Shown here: positions 1-6,328 of the stretch, one piece after another
Numbering within the stretch: position 1 is the first letter of the stretch
Layout: each line of letters opens with the position of its first letter
Source: Baaleninema simplex PCC 7105
Lineage (GTDB): Bacteria; Cyanobacteriota; Cyanobacteriia; Cyanobacteriales; Geitlerinemataceae
Assembly (NCBI RefSeq): GCF_000332355.1
Contig: NZ_KB235958.1
Coordinates: 3,935,310-3,968,682 of the forward strand
Direction of reading: 5' to 3'
Length of the DNA: 33,373 nucleotides
Position numbers and translations under genes: made by a program
The notes under the pieces: model-generated
Databases searched by the model: none
The model's input: only the letters and a program-made list of their open reading frames with translations
Told to the model about the DNA's origin: nothing

Positions 1-731
1 ATTTAGATTGTCATTCACCGCTTTCATAACGTGAAATCTATCGACGACAATTTGGGCATTGGGAAACACTTTTTCGATAAGCTTTGGAAATCCTTCCCAC
101 ATATCTACACTGACTTCTTCGACTGCCTCTCTGACCTCTAACGGTTGCTGTAGAAGAACTTCAGCGATTTCTTCTTGTTGGTGAGAGTCGATGACTTCTA
201 TCAATTCTCCTTTCTCTAAATCGCTCACTACCGTCACAAATTTTTTGTGACCTTTATGTTTTGCTATCTCGTCCAAACCCAACCTTTTTACTTGTCCCCA
301 ATTTACTTTTTTTTTGCGTTCGTATACCTGTTGATGAATTCCATTTACCTGATGCCAAGACAAGTCTTCTTCTCTTTTAACTTGCTCGACGCTACTAGCG
401 ATTACTCGCTCGTAAATATATTCTTCGTACCGCCTAGTAAACCTTCGACCAGTTTCAATAAAGTCTAGTTCTTCTGTAAAGTATTGTTGGTCATTTTTAC
501 AGTAAAACTGACGCCGTGGTATTTGCAAATATACGAGTTGACCCGAAATGGGCAAGTCTCGAACTCTAACGGTTCGTGTTTGGTTAAGTTCGCCCGTCTT
601 TTGCCACAATGAGGACAGGCAACTTCCTCTTCTCTAAAGCCTAGCTGCAAAAATATTGCTTCGCGTTCCCTGACCACGCTTCTCACTCTTACTTTGGGTA
701 AGTTGATTAAGTCTTCTACAAAAAAGTTCAT
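1..731 (-). pseudogene. ISL3-family transposase, frameshifted and truncated by the window edge
   Basis: Read on the minus strand from ATG 731 (MNFFVEDLINLP; an in-frame ATG also lies at 749). The N-terminal half has a zinc-ribbon motif CPHCGK. After that the first frame ends at 465, but the family sequence continues without a gap in the -1 frame: KTGELNQTRTVRVRDLPISG, then a stretch with QIPRRQFYC, then LDEIAKHKGHKKFVTVVSD, VSVDMWEGFPKL and VVDRFHVMKAVN up to base 1. The last three are typical of the ISL3 DDE catalytic domain. The frame change falls at the four-T run 599-602 (AAAA on the coding strand), so a one-base deletion is likely. Programmed -1 slippage is possible, but the run is short. 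The catalytic C-terminus lies outside the window and I could not identify the terminal inverted repeats. Confidence 0.85.
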
Positions 732-749
732 CTTTAGATCCGCCTGCAT

Positions 750-941
750 TTGTTTTCTATTATACTATTATCACCTCAAACTCCGAAGACCCGCGATGAT
801 TTTCAGTCGTTGTTGGCAGAGGTGAAGTCTTTGACTTCTTCAGAAGAGGGAATTCAATCGATTTTGCAACAGGCTGACCGAGAAGCCAAGGCTTACGAGA
901 AAGCTCATATTAAGAGCAAGAAATCTACGGCTCGGTCTTAA
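750..941 (+). pseudogene. C-terminal gene remnant next to the IS, possibly a second csc2
   Basis: The frame is open from TTG 750 to the TAA at 939-941, but the first codons probably belong to the IS end, so the native part is roughly residues 10-63 (from TPKTRDDFQSLLAEV to KSTARS). It is a charged, helical, lysine-rich tail without a usable start of its own. Its pattern (acidic pair, then L/F, then LL, an acidic-hydrophobic step, S..EE, then a basic end) runs roughly parallel to the last 50 residues of the complete Csc2 in this window. A csc1 paralogue follows 173 bp downstream, the same gene order as in the main operon. I infer the 3' end of a second csc2 cut by the ISL3 insertion. The residue similarity alone is weak, so another gene's tail remains possible. 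Confidence 0.45.
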
Positions 942-949
942 TTAATTGA

Positions 950-1089
950 AGGGTGCGTTACGGCAAAAATTCAATTTGTTTCTGAACCCGATACAATAAC
1001 TTGGGGAATGGGTTTGACAACGGTGCGTTACGGCGGAAATAAAATGGTTCGTCTTTAGACACACTTTGTTTCTCCGCCTAACGCACCCT
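950..1089. repeat. MITE-like palindromic element with AGGGTGCGTTA ends
   Basis: The ends form a perfect 11-bp inverted repeat, AGGGTGCGTTA (950-960) and TAACGCACCCT (1079-1089). A second inner copy, GGTGCGTTACGGCGGA (1022-1037), pairs with TCCGCCTAACGCACC (1073-1087) with one base missing. Nothing in the interior looks coding. Related GGGTGC-ended elements occur at 10423-10611 and 12668-12809 in this window. It fills most of the gap between the gene remnant and the second csc1. Confidence 0.6.
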
Positions 1090-1114
1090 ACACAATGACT
1101 TGGAGATGTAAATT

Positions 1115-1828
1115 GTGACTTATATTTATCGCTGTCGTCTAGAACTTCACGACAGTTTGTATTTTGCGACGCGGGAAATCGGACGGCTGTATGAAACTGA
1201 ACCCATTTTGCACAATTACGCCTTGTGTTATGCGTTGGGATTCGTCGATAGCGATCGCTACGGCACTCGTGTCGAAACAGACAATGAGTATCGATATTTT
1301 TGTCGTCATCAAGTCCCTCAATACGAGGCACATTTGAGCCAACTCAACCATCGCGGAATTTACGTGACTCCCGCGCGATCGATCCATCACACTGCTGTTT
1401 TGCAGACGTGGAAATATGCAGACAATCGCTATCACGTGGAAATGCAGAAAACACAGAAAAATATTCCCAGTTTCGGACGCGCTAAGGAAATTGCACCGGA
1501 AAGTGAGTTTGAATGTTTTGTAATTTCTGAGACTGAGTTACCATTTCCAAAATGGATTCGCTTAGGAAAATGGATGAGTAAAGCGGCGGTGAACGTGGAA
1601 CCTCTCCCCAAACCGACTTATCGAGAAAATCGATCGGTGACGGTTCCTTATCCGCTCAATCCGCTCGATGTGATGTTTTCCCATCGCGTGATGAGTTTTG
1701 ATACGATTAATATGCCACCTGTGAGTTTGATTCGGAACGTCAAACTACAAGGTAATGTTTATGAGGTGGGATTGGAGAAAGAAACGATCGCTCTTCCGGC
1801 AAATATGACCTATCGATTTAGTTCGTGA
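1115..1828 (+). CDS. csc1: Second, solitary Csc1 (Cas5-type subunit of type I-D)
   Basis: Intact 237-residue Csc1-family protein (the Cas5-like backbone subunit that caps the crRNA 5' handle in I-D Cascade). It aligns along its whole length with the operon Csc1 at 7346-8128: N-terminal LYFATRE..YETE..HNYALCYALGF against VFFASRE..YYTEGAIGNYALAYALGW; central PKWIRLGKWMSKAAVNVE against PEYVRVGKFTSKVRVETG; C-terminal NMPPVSLIRNVKLQGNVYEVG..ALPANM against AIPPVSLLKNLQFRGAAWQIG..IVPANL. The two are clearly diverged, so this is not a recent duplicate. The GTG start is supported by GGAG at 1102-1105. No other complete effector gene is next to it. It is probably left from a second I-D set, or a spare or variant subunit. 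Family assignment is firm; function is inferred. Confidence 0.88.
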   Translation: MTYIYRCRLELHDSLYFATREIGRLYETEPILHNYALCYALGFVDSDRYGTRVETDNEYRYFCRHQVPQYEAHLSQLNHRGIYVTPARSIHHTAVLQTWKYADNRYHVEMQKTQKNIPSFGRAKEIAPESEFECFVISETELPFPKWIRLGKWMSKAAVNVEPLPKPTYRENRSVTVPYPLNPLDVMFSHRVMSFDTINMPPVSLIRNVKLQGNVYEVGLEKETIALPANMTYRFSS

Positions 1829-1892
1829 CGGGTATTCTCGACGATCGATCCGACTCTAAAATCGAATCGATCGCCATCTGAGACGTAGGGAA

Positions 1893-2831
1893 TTAAGAAG
1901 AATATCGATCGAGCATTTTTCGATATTCTTGCATCATCAGTTGACGCAGGCTATCGGGAGCGACAACTTCGCAATCTTCGCCGTAGCGTCGAATGTCTCT
2001 AGCTAACCAGAAGGGGTTGGCGACGCGACGCACCACCTGGCGAACCTCCTTCTGGCGATCGTCTTTGAAAACTCGGTCTTCGAGATCGACGTTCTCTTGA
2101 CCTTCGTAGGCTTTGACCATGCCGCGATAAAAGTGTAAGTGTACTTTGATGGTATCTAAGCCGTCTTCTCGCCAGGGTGCGTCTGTGGGGACGATCGACT
2201 GAATGCGATCGAGCCGCAGACAGCGATTGTGTAGCAGTTCGGGAAACGGACTGTCGCGAATATCTTCGGTTTCGTCGCACCAAACCTGTAGATAGTAACG
2301 TTTTTCGTGAAAGTCGAACTGAGCGTAACGGACGGTGTACGTGTACTCTTCTCCTTGGCTGTTGCGATAGAGAATGCGAAAGGATTGGCGGTTTCTCAGG
2401 TATTCTTCGACGACAACGCGCCAGGGTTGAGCGGTTTGACTGGTTTTCCGCATGAGATCCTGACGGCGAGAGGGGTCTAAGTTCCCGCGATCGAGGATGA
2501 GTTGTAACAGAGACGTTTCGCGAGAAACCTGCTCGATAAAAACATTGTCTAAATAGCCGCGATCGAGGATGAGTTGTAAGACGGTTTGCGCCGGTTCGAG
2601 GGAACCTGTATCGATAAAGAGATTCACAGCCTGTTTCAGAACCTCCACTTGTTGAGGTGTCAGTGCAAATGGTTCGCCGATTTCGTACTGTTCCTCGGCG
2701 ATCGCGACGATCAAACCGGAAATACTGGGAGATTTGCCCCACATGATGCCGAGACGACGGGCGATCGCCTCCAGTCGCGCCTTGGTTCCTGGGGGAATTG
2801 ACAGTGTAATCGTCTCTTTTTTGCGTACCAT
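1893..2831 (-). CDS. RHH-WYL transcriptional regulator next to the cas operon
   Basis: 312 residues from ATG 2831 (MVRKKETITLSIPP); an upstream in-frame TTG at 2879 would add 16 hydrophobic residues and is unlikely. Residues 1-30 (ETITLSIPPGTKARLEAIARRLG) resemble a ribbon-helix-helix DNA-binding segment. Residues about 148-215 (SFRILYRNSQG..Y..RYYLQVWCDETED, ending CLRLDRIQSI) match a WYL ligand-sensing domain. Between them LQLILDRG occurs twice. WYL proteins are common beside CRISPR loci, and in Synechocystis PCC 6803 the WYL protein Sll7009 acts negatively on the I-D array CRISPR1. It is divergent from the cas operon and separated from the winged-helix gene by a 406-bp intergenic stretch. 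A role as cas/CRISPR repressor is inferred. Confidence 0.82.
   Translation of the reverse strand: MVRKKETITLSIPPGTKARLEAIARRLGIMWGKSPSISGLIVAIAEEQYEIGEPFALTPQQVEVLKQAVNLFIDTGSLEPAQTVLQLILDRGYLDNVFIEQVSRETSLLQLILDRGNLDPSRRQDLMRKTSQTAQPWRVVVEEYLRNRQSFRILYRNSQGEEYTYTVRYAQFDFHEKRYYLQVWCDETEDIRDSPFPELLHNRCLRLDRIQSIVPTDAPWREDGLDTIKVHLHFYRGMVKAYEGQENVDLEDRVFKDDRQKEVRQVVRRVANPFWLARDIRRYGEDCEVVAPDSLRQLMMQEYRKMLDRYSS
2485..2579 (-). repeat. 23-bp direct repeat inside the WYL gene
   Basis: The 23 bp at 2485-2507 recur exactly at 2557-2579, 72 bp apart and in frame. They encode the two LQLILDRG motifs (residues about 85-92 and 109-116) in the linker between the DNA-binding and WYL parts. This suggests an in-frame duplication. 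Confidence 0.8.
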
Positions 2832-2942
2832 AAATAAAAATACAGTTACAAGCTTGACATTTTGGATAAAAAATGCCAAATTACAAATATTAAAGGTGCA
2901 GTAATGTTTTAGACATTGTGTGTAAGTGCGAACAGCACGGCA

Positions 2943-3053
2943 CTAAAAACGCCAGAGATGTTCTCTGGCGTTCAATCCCTAGTAGGTATTCAGAAGGATA
3001 GGTCTTGCGATCTCTCGATCGCGGCACTCTTTCAATTCCTGAAAGGCATTGCT
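2943..3053 (-). ncRNA. Candidate crRNA-like RNA: pseudo-repeat, pseudo-spacer, pseudo-repeat, terminator
   Basis: On the minus strand two segments match the 3' part of the CRISPR repeat (repeat positions 16-37) at 17 of 22 bases each: pseudo-repeat 1 at 3050-3029 and pseudo-repeat 2 at 2990-2969. Both keep the pattern AAT-n-CCT-nnn-AGG-n-ATTGAA exactly, so both arms of the Cas6 hairpin and most of the 5' handle (ATTGAAAG and ATTGAACG, against ATTGAAAC in the array) are preserved. The 38 bases between them include a hairpin, GCGATC-GAGA-GATCGC (3022-3007). A sigma70-like promoter lies just upstream and an intrinsic terminator just downstream, giving an RNA of about 110 nt. This is the layout of CreR/CreA-type crRNA-like RNAs. 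Processing and target are not shown by sequence. Confidence 0.62.
2945..2972 (-). terminator. Intrinsic terminator after pseudo-repeat 2
   Basis: A perfect 10-bp stem, AACGCCAGAG (2972-2963) with CTCTGGCGTT (2957-2948), a 5-base loop and a run of Ts on the minus strand (AAAAA at 2945-2949 on plus). It has no T-run on the plus strand, so it serves leftward transcription. Its first four bases overlap the handle of pseudo-repeat 2. Confidence 0.75.
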
Positions 3054-3059
3054 GTTGTA

Positions 3060-3089
3060 ATTCTAGCTCAAGAGGGGGTGATATGTGAA
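3060..3089 (-). promoter_or_regulatory. Predicted sigma70 promoter of the crRNA-like RNA
   Basis: On the minus strand TTCACA (3089-3084, 5 of 6 to consensus) is followed after 18 bp by TAGAAT (3065-3060, 5 of 6). The expected start is near 3053, three bases before the first pseudo-repeat hairpin. Confidence 0.5.
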
Positions 3090-3100
3090 ATATTTTTGCT

Positions 3101-3135
3101 CTATCGCAGCACTGACCGTTTTTTTGCTGCTATAG
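3101..3135. repeat. Imperfect inverted repeat in the regulator-cas intergenic region
   Basis: CTATCGCAGCA (3101-3111) and TGCTGCTATAG (3125-3135) are complementary at 10 of 11 positions, with a 13-base loop containing seven Ts. It could be an operator or an RNA hairpin; nothing decides between them. Confidence 0.35.
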
Positions 3136-3136
3136 T

Positions 3137-3167
3137 AAAAAGCGAGCCAGACAAACAGCTAGCCCGC
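3137..3167 (-). terminator. Possible second minus-strand terminator
   Basis: GCGGGC (3167-3162) pairs with GCTCGC (3147-3142), five pairs plus a G-U, with a 14-base loop and TTTTT following (3141-3137). It lies upstream of the crRNA-like gene on the same strand and just after a four-codon minigene-like frame (ATG 3173, TAG 3161-3159). Moderate to weak. Confidence 0.35.
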
Positions 3168-3237
3168 CCACATTTAATTGCTTACCTTCTAGGATAGGGC
3201 ATGGCTGGTCTGGTTGTACACCTACGCCAATACAACC

Positions 3238-3444
3238 ATGACGGATAGCTTACCGAATCAAATGATTCGCCTCATGTCCGATGGACAGTGGCATTCTGCT
3301 GACGAACTGATCGAGAAAGTGAGCCATCGCTTTTCTGCGACTAAACACGTCCTCGAGAAGCGAGGTTACAAATTCGATCGGCGACGTGTGAAAGGGCAAC
3401 AGTTTGAATATCGCTTGTTGCTCAACGTCAATCAAGATACTTAG
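3238..3444 (+). CDS. Small winged-helix-turn-helix protein upstream of cas10d
   Basis: 68 residues from ATG 3238 (MTDSLPNQMIRLMSDGQWHS); an in-frame TTG at 3214 would add eight residues. Neither start has a clear ribosome binding site. The sequence fits a compact winged helix: MIRLMSDGQWHSADELIEKV (helices 1-2), SATKHVLEKRGYKFDRRRV (recognition helix and wing start) and FEYRLL (final strand). It is on the same strand as the cas operon and 135 bp upstream, so it may be a co-transcribed or nearby regulator of cas genes. Small proteins of this kind are common in cyanobacteria, and the link to CRISPR is inferred only from position. No ligand domain is present. Confidence 0.65.
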   Translation: MTDSLPNQMIRLMSDGQWHSADELIEKVSHRFSATKHVLEKRGYKFDRRRVKGQQFEYRLLLNVNQDT

Positions 3445-3455
3445 CAATCTTGGGT

Positions 3456-3487
3456 TACAGAAGGAGTCTGTCTGACTTCCTTCTGTA
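3456..3487 (+). promoter_or_regulatory. Strong hairpin between the winged-helix gene and cas10d
   Basis: TACAGAAGGA (3456-3465) pairs with TCCTTCTGTA (3478-3487); inside, GTC pairs with GAC next to a single bulged T. There is no T-run afterwards, so it is not a classical terminator. It could be an mRNA-processing or attenuation element, or an operator, between the regulator gene and the effector operon. Confidence 0.4.
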
Positions 3488-3579
3488 GCTTACTGATATC
3501 GATCGAGTCAACGCTAAACCTGTCGCAGCCGGTTCCATCGACCGCGTGTCAGTTTTAGCTGAATAGTTCAGAATACGTC

Positions 3580-6264
3580 ATGCTCTACATCTTGAAGCAC
3601 AGCAGAGACGAAAAAACACTTGACGAACGGTATTTCAGCGAAATTCGTCCCAAACTGTACCAAAACCACGGAAAACACGCTCAATACGGCAGTCGTCGAG
3701 GTCGCAGTCTCGCCGAACATCTCGACTCCGCCTGTCAGTTCGTCCTCACGGTGAGCAAAATTGCCGAGGTTCCAGAAGAGAAGCGATCGCTCCTTCTGGC
3801 GGCGATCGCCGTTCACGACTTGAACAAACTCGACCCTCGCGAACGCAACGTTAAAACCCTCGCTCGCGATCGCTCCTTTCTCCGCCAAGAACTCGATCGC
3901 GCCTGTGTCGGTGACTTCGTTCGCAATGACGACGATCTCGAATGGGTTCGCCGGATTATCGAACGTCACTCCGACCACAACGTTAGCGATGGAATGCGGT
4001 TTTTTCCCGAAGATCCCAATATCGATCGATGGTCGGCGATGGTAGTGGCGGCGGATTTATTCGATTTAGGAATTGACGAGAAAAAGCGAATTCGCAAAGT
4101 TGCCAATAAGTTGACGATCGCACTTCAACGGCCTTGCGAGTTATTTCGCGTCAGTTTAGCCGAAGATCGCGGTTACTTCACCTCGCTGCTGCTGTCCGCT
4201 TGCGAAAAAGTCTTATGCGATCGCGGTTTAATTCCCTTGGCGATCGAACCCGACGGCGAAATTTTCTTCGGCGAAACCTTTCCCGAAGACAACATCGTCT
4301 TTGATATTGCTCGAGAATGGCAAAAACAGATCGATCGCGTCTTCGGTTCCAACGTCAAACAACTGGTTAAAGCCAGTAAAGACGGCATTAAAATCGACTC
4401 GCAAGCCATTCAACAAAATCCAGACGACGCACTCGAAGCCGTTGACGAACTTCTGGTTAAAAAAGCCAGGAGCTACAAAGCCGATAAAGTTCGATCGACC
4501 CTTGAAAAATACAGTCTCGATGCTGGAGAAGAAGCCGTCGCGATCGCCGCCACCCTTGGCTTGCATCCTGTTTCTAATTCTGACGAGTTTGCTATCTCTG
4601 AAGGCTTAAAAGCGGTCTATCTCAGTTATCGAGAAGCCGAAATAAGTCCCAGAGAGGCTTGGGATCGCATTGCCGATCGCGTTGGACTTTCGCCAGAACA
4701 GCGAATTGCTCTCGAACCCTTTAACGCTCAATACGGACGCGGTTTATTTGCCGCAAAAGCCGTTTCGGGAGGTTTAGAAAGCGTCTACGCCGCATTACAA
4801 GACTCGTTTCAACTGCGAACCACTGAAACTGTAGAAGTTTCCGAAGAACTCATCGAAACCGTTCGACAACTGCTCGATCTTCCCATACCGCGATCGCTTC
4901 CCAGTCGCGACGAGTTAACTGCTTACATCGAAGCCAATCCACGTCAGCGATGCTCTTTAGGCGCCACCTCCGATCGCATTGAAGAATTGATTTCTCGAAA
5001 AATGCCCCCAGAAACGAAAGTTCAGGCATTTTCAAATCGCCTTCCGGGGGGAATGAGTGCAGAACCCAAACGGCGAGGCGATACCCTTACCGCTCTCAGT
5101 TATCAGTTGATGGCGGTGGGAGCAAATTTCCCGAAAAGTGTCAAACAAGAGCCGGTTTATTTACAGTTTGCACTTCCAACTGGTTCCAGTGTCGAACTGC
5201 GTCGAATTTGGCGCGACTTTATCAGAGATACCGCTCGGATTAACGAAGAGGGAACAGTGACGGTTAACGAATTGGAACTGTATCGAAATAACGAACTGGC
5301 TTTTAACGCCAATAAAGTCGTCGGATTTGCCTTTCCCAAACGTCCCGATTTCGTAAACTCAACAGTGACAATTCCCGTGATTTGGGGCGATGTGAATCAC
5401 TCCATTTCGCTGCTCAAGTCCTTACGACTGGCTTTAGAAATGAGTTTGGCGATCGATCTGGGATTTCCGTTTATCCTGAGTTCCAACTTAGAAATCAAAC
5501 CCAACTGGGACGATTTCGGACAAGTCGAAGGAATTCCTTCATCGTTACAGCCATTACTCGGGAACGGACGCTATCAGCGAGAGGGTCATCTACTCGAATC
5601 AGAACGTCAAAATGCGCTGACCGCCGAGCGAGTTTTAGAACGATTGCGTTGCATCGGAAAACTGGCGATTTCGGTTTCTAGCCTTCAGAAAAAAGATGAT
5701 TGTCTGTACGATTTAGCGCGTACTGCCGCGCGTCCGCTCGATTTTTATTACGTTCTGTTGCGCTGGGTTTTACGAGAACAAGACGATCCGAACTTAGAAG
5801 CCGTTTGGCGACGAATTCGAGAGCCGTTACGTCAATTACTGGAGAATCTTATGTCAGAGGAACATACGTGCGTTTCTAACTATTTGAAACAAGCAGCACA
5901 TATTGCTGAAGTGGGTAAGCTGCGGGGGAGTTCGTTTCGTCGAACTGCTCAATCTGAGCCGTTTTCTGAATTTATCAAAGCGGTGCGATCGAAAAAGTCT
6001 CATATGGACTGGGATACCGTGTTTGCGGCTCTGGTTCAGCAATATCACACCCGGCTCGATCGCATTCGAGAGCATGGCGTAGGAGGTACGAAATACGAAC
6101 AAGTCAAACAGTTCTACGAAATCTTGAAAAAGCTGTTTGAAGAGGTTTATAACTGTCGTCCCGAACGGTTGTTGACGGACAGTAAAACCCTCGAGGCAGC
6201 CTATCTGTTTTTCTTGCAGGAAGCTCGTCAAGAACTCAACCCTAAAAAAGATAAATCCGAATAG
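3580..6264 (+). CDS. cas10d: Cas10d, large subunit of type I-D Cascade with HD nuclease
   Basis: 894 residues, the signature gene of type I-D. The N-terminal HD nuclease is visible: H47 (GRSLAEHLD), H79-D80 (AIAVHDLNKL), H130 and H133 (IIERHSDHNV) and D159/D162 (VVAADLFDLG). In I-D the HD nuclease that degrades DNA sits on this subunit rather than on Cas3, and the Cas3 here indeed lacks it. I see no GGDD cyclase motif, as expected for this subtype. The C-terminal helical part is also translated separately as Cas11d (see 5851). It is the first gene of the effector operon; csc2 follows after 64 bp. The ATG at 3580 has no strong Shine-Dalgarno, and a short palindrome CTGAA-TAG-TTCAG (3559-3571) sits just in front of it. 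Confidence 0.95.
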   Translation: MLYILKHSRDEKTLDERYFSEIRPKLYQNHGKHAQYGSRRGRSLAEHLDSACQFVLTVSKIAEVPEEKRSLLLAAIAVHDLNKLDPRERNVKTLARDRSFLRQELDRACVGDFVRNDDDLEWVRRIIERHSDHNVSDGMRFFPEDPNIDRWSAMVVAADLFDLGIDEKKRIRKVANKLTIALQRPCELFRVSLAEDRGYFTSLLLSACEKVLCDRGLIPLAIEPDGEIFFGETFPEDNIVFDIAREWQKQIDRVFGSNVKQLVKASKDGIKIDSQAIQQNPDDALEAVDELLVKKARSYKADKVRSTLEKYSLDAGEEAVAIAATLGLHPVSNSDEFAISEGLKAVYLSYREAEISPREAWDRIADRVGLSPEQRIALEPFNAQYGRGLFAAKAVSGGLESVYAALQDSFQLRTTETVEVSEELIETVRQLLDLPIPRSLPSRDELTAYIEANPRQRCSLGATSDRIEELISRKMPPETKVQAFSNRLPGGMSAEPKRRGDTLTALSYQLMAVGANFPKSVKQEPVYLQFALPTGSSVELRRIWRDFIRDTARINEEGTVTVNELELYRNNELAFNANKVVGFAFPKRPDFVNSTVTIPVIWGDVNHSISLLKSLRLALEMSLAIDLGFPFILSSNLEIKPNWDDFGQVEGIPSSLQPLLGNGRYQREGHLLESERQNALTAERVLERLRCIGKLAISVSSLQKKDDCLYDLARTAARPLDFYYVLLRWVLREQDDPNLEAVWRRIREPLRQLLENLMSEEHTCVSNYLKQAAHIAEVGKLRGSSFRRTAQSEPFSEFIKAVRSKKSHMDWDTVFAALVQQYHTRLDRIREHGVGGTKYEQVKQFYEILKKLFEEVYNCRPERLLTDSKTLEAAYLFFLQEARQELNPKKDKSE
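5851..6264 (+). CDS. cas11d: Cas11d, small subunit from an internal start in cas10d
   Basis: Within cas10d and in frame, GGAG (5841-5844) stands 6 bases before ATG 5851, giving a 137-residue product beginning MSEEHTCVSNYLKQAAH and ending at the cas10d stop. It is predicted mostly helical and rich in charged residues, as expected for a Cas11 small subunit that lines the Cascade belly. Internal translation of Cas11d from cas10d has been shown in the Synechocystis I-D system. The good internal ribosome site at the right place makes the same arrangement likely here. Expression is inferred. Confidence 0.72.
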   Translation: MSEEHTCVSNYLKQAAHIAEVGKLRGSSFRRTAQSEPFSEFIKAVRSKKSHMDWDTVFAALVQQYHTRLDRIREHGVGGTKYEQVKQFYEILKKLFEEVYNCRPERLLTDSKTLEAAYLFFLQEARQELNPKKDKSE

Positions 6265-6328
6265 ACGAAATTGTTGAATTTTGTCTTCGAGTCAATCTAC
6301 ACATTAAACCCCATTGGAGAAATTGAAA

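Noticed and set aside
1999-2742. 247-codon minus-strand frame rich in R and S inside the WYL gene
   Set aside because: Shadow of the WYL gene in another frame of the same strand; arginine-serine bias is typical of a shifted frame.
2916-3197. Open frame of 93 codons between the regulator and the winged-helix gene
   Set aside because: No ribosome site, composition unlike a protein, and it overlaps the terminator and pseudo-repeats on the other strand.
5723-5731. TGCCGCG inside cas10d as a pseudo-spacer target
   Set aside because: Seed is mismatched at position 2, and the place is deep in a coding region.
3580-6264. Possible GGDD cyclase activity of Cas10d
   Set aside because: No GGDD or similar motif is visible in the protein; I-D large subunits normally lack it.
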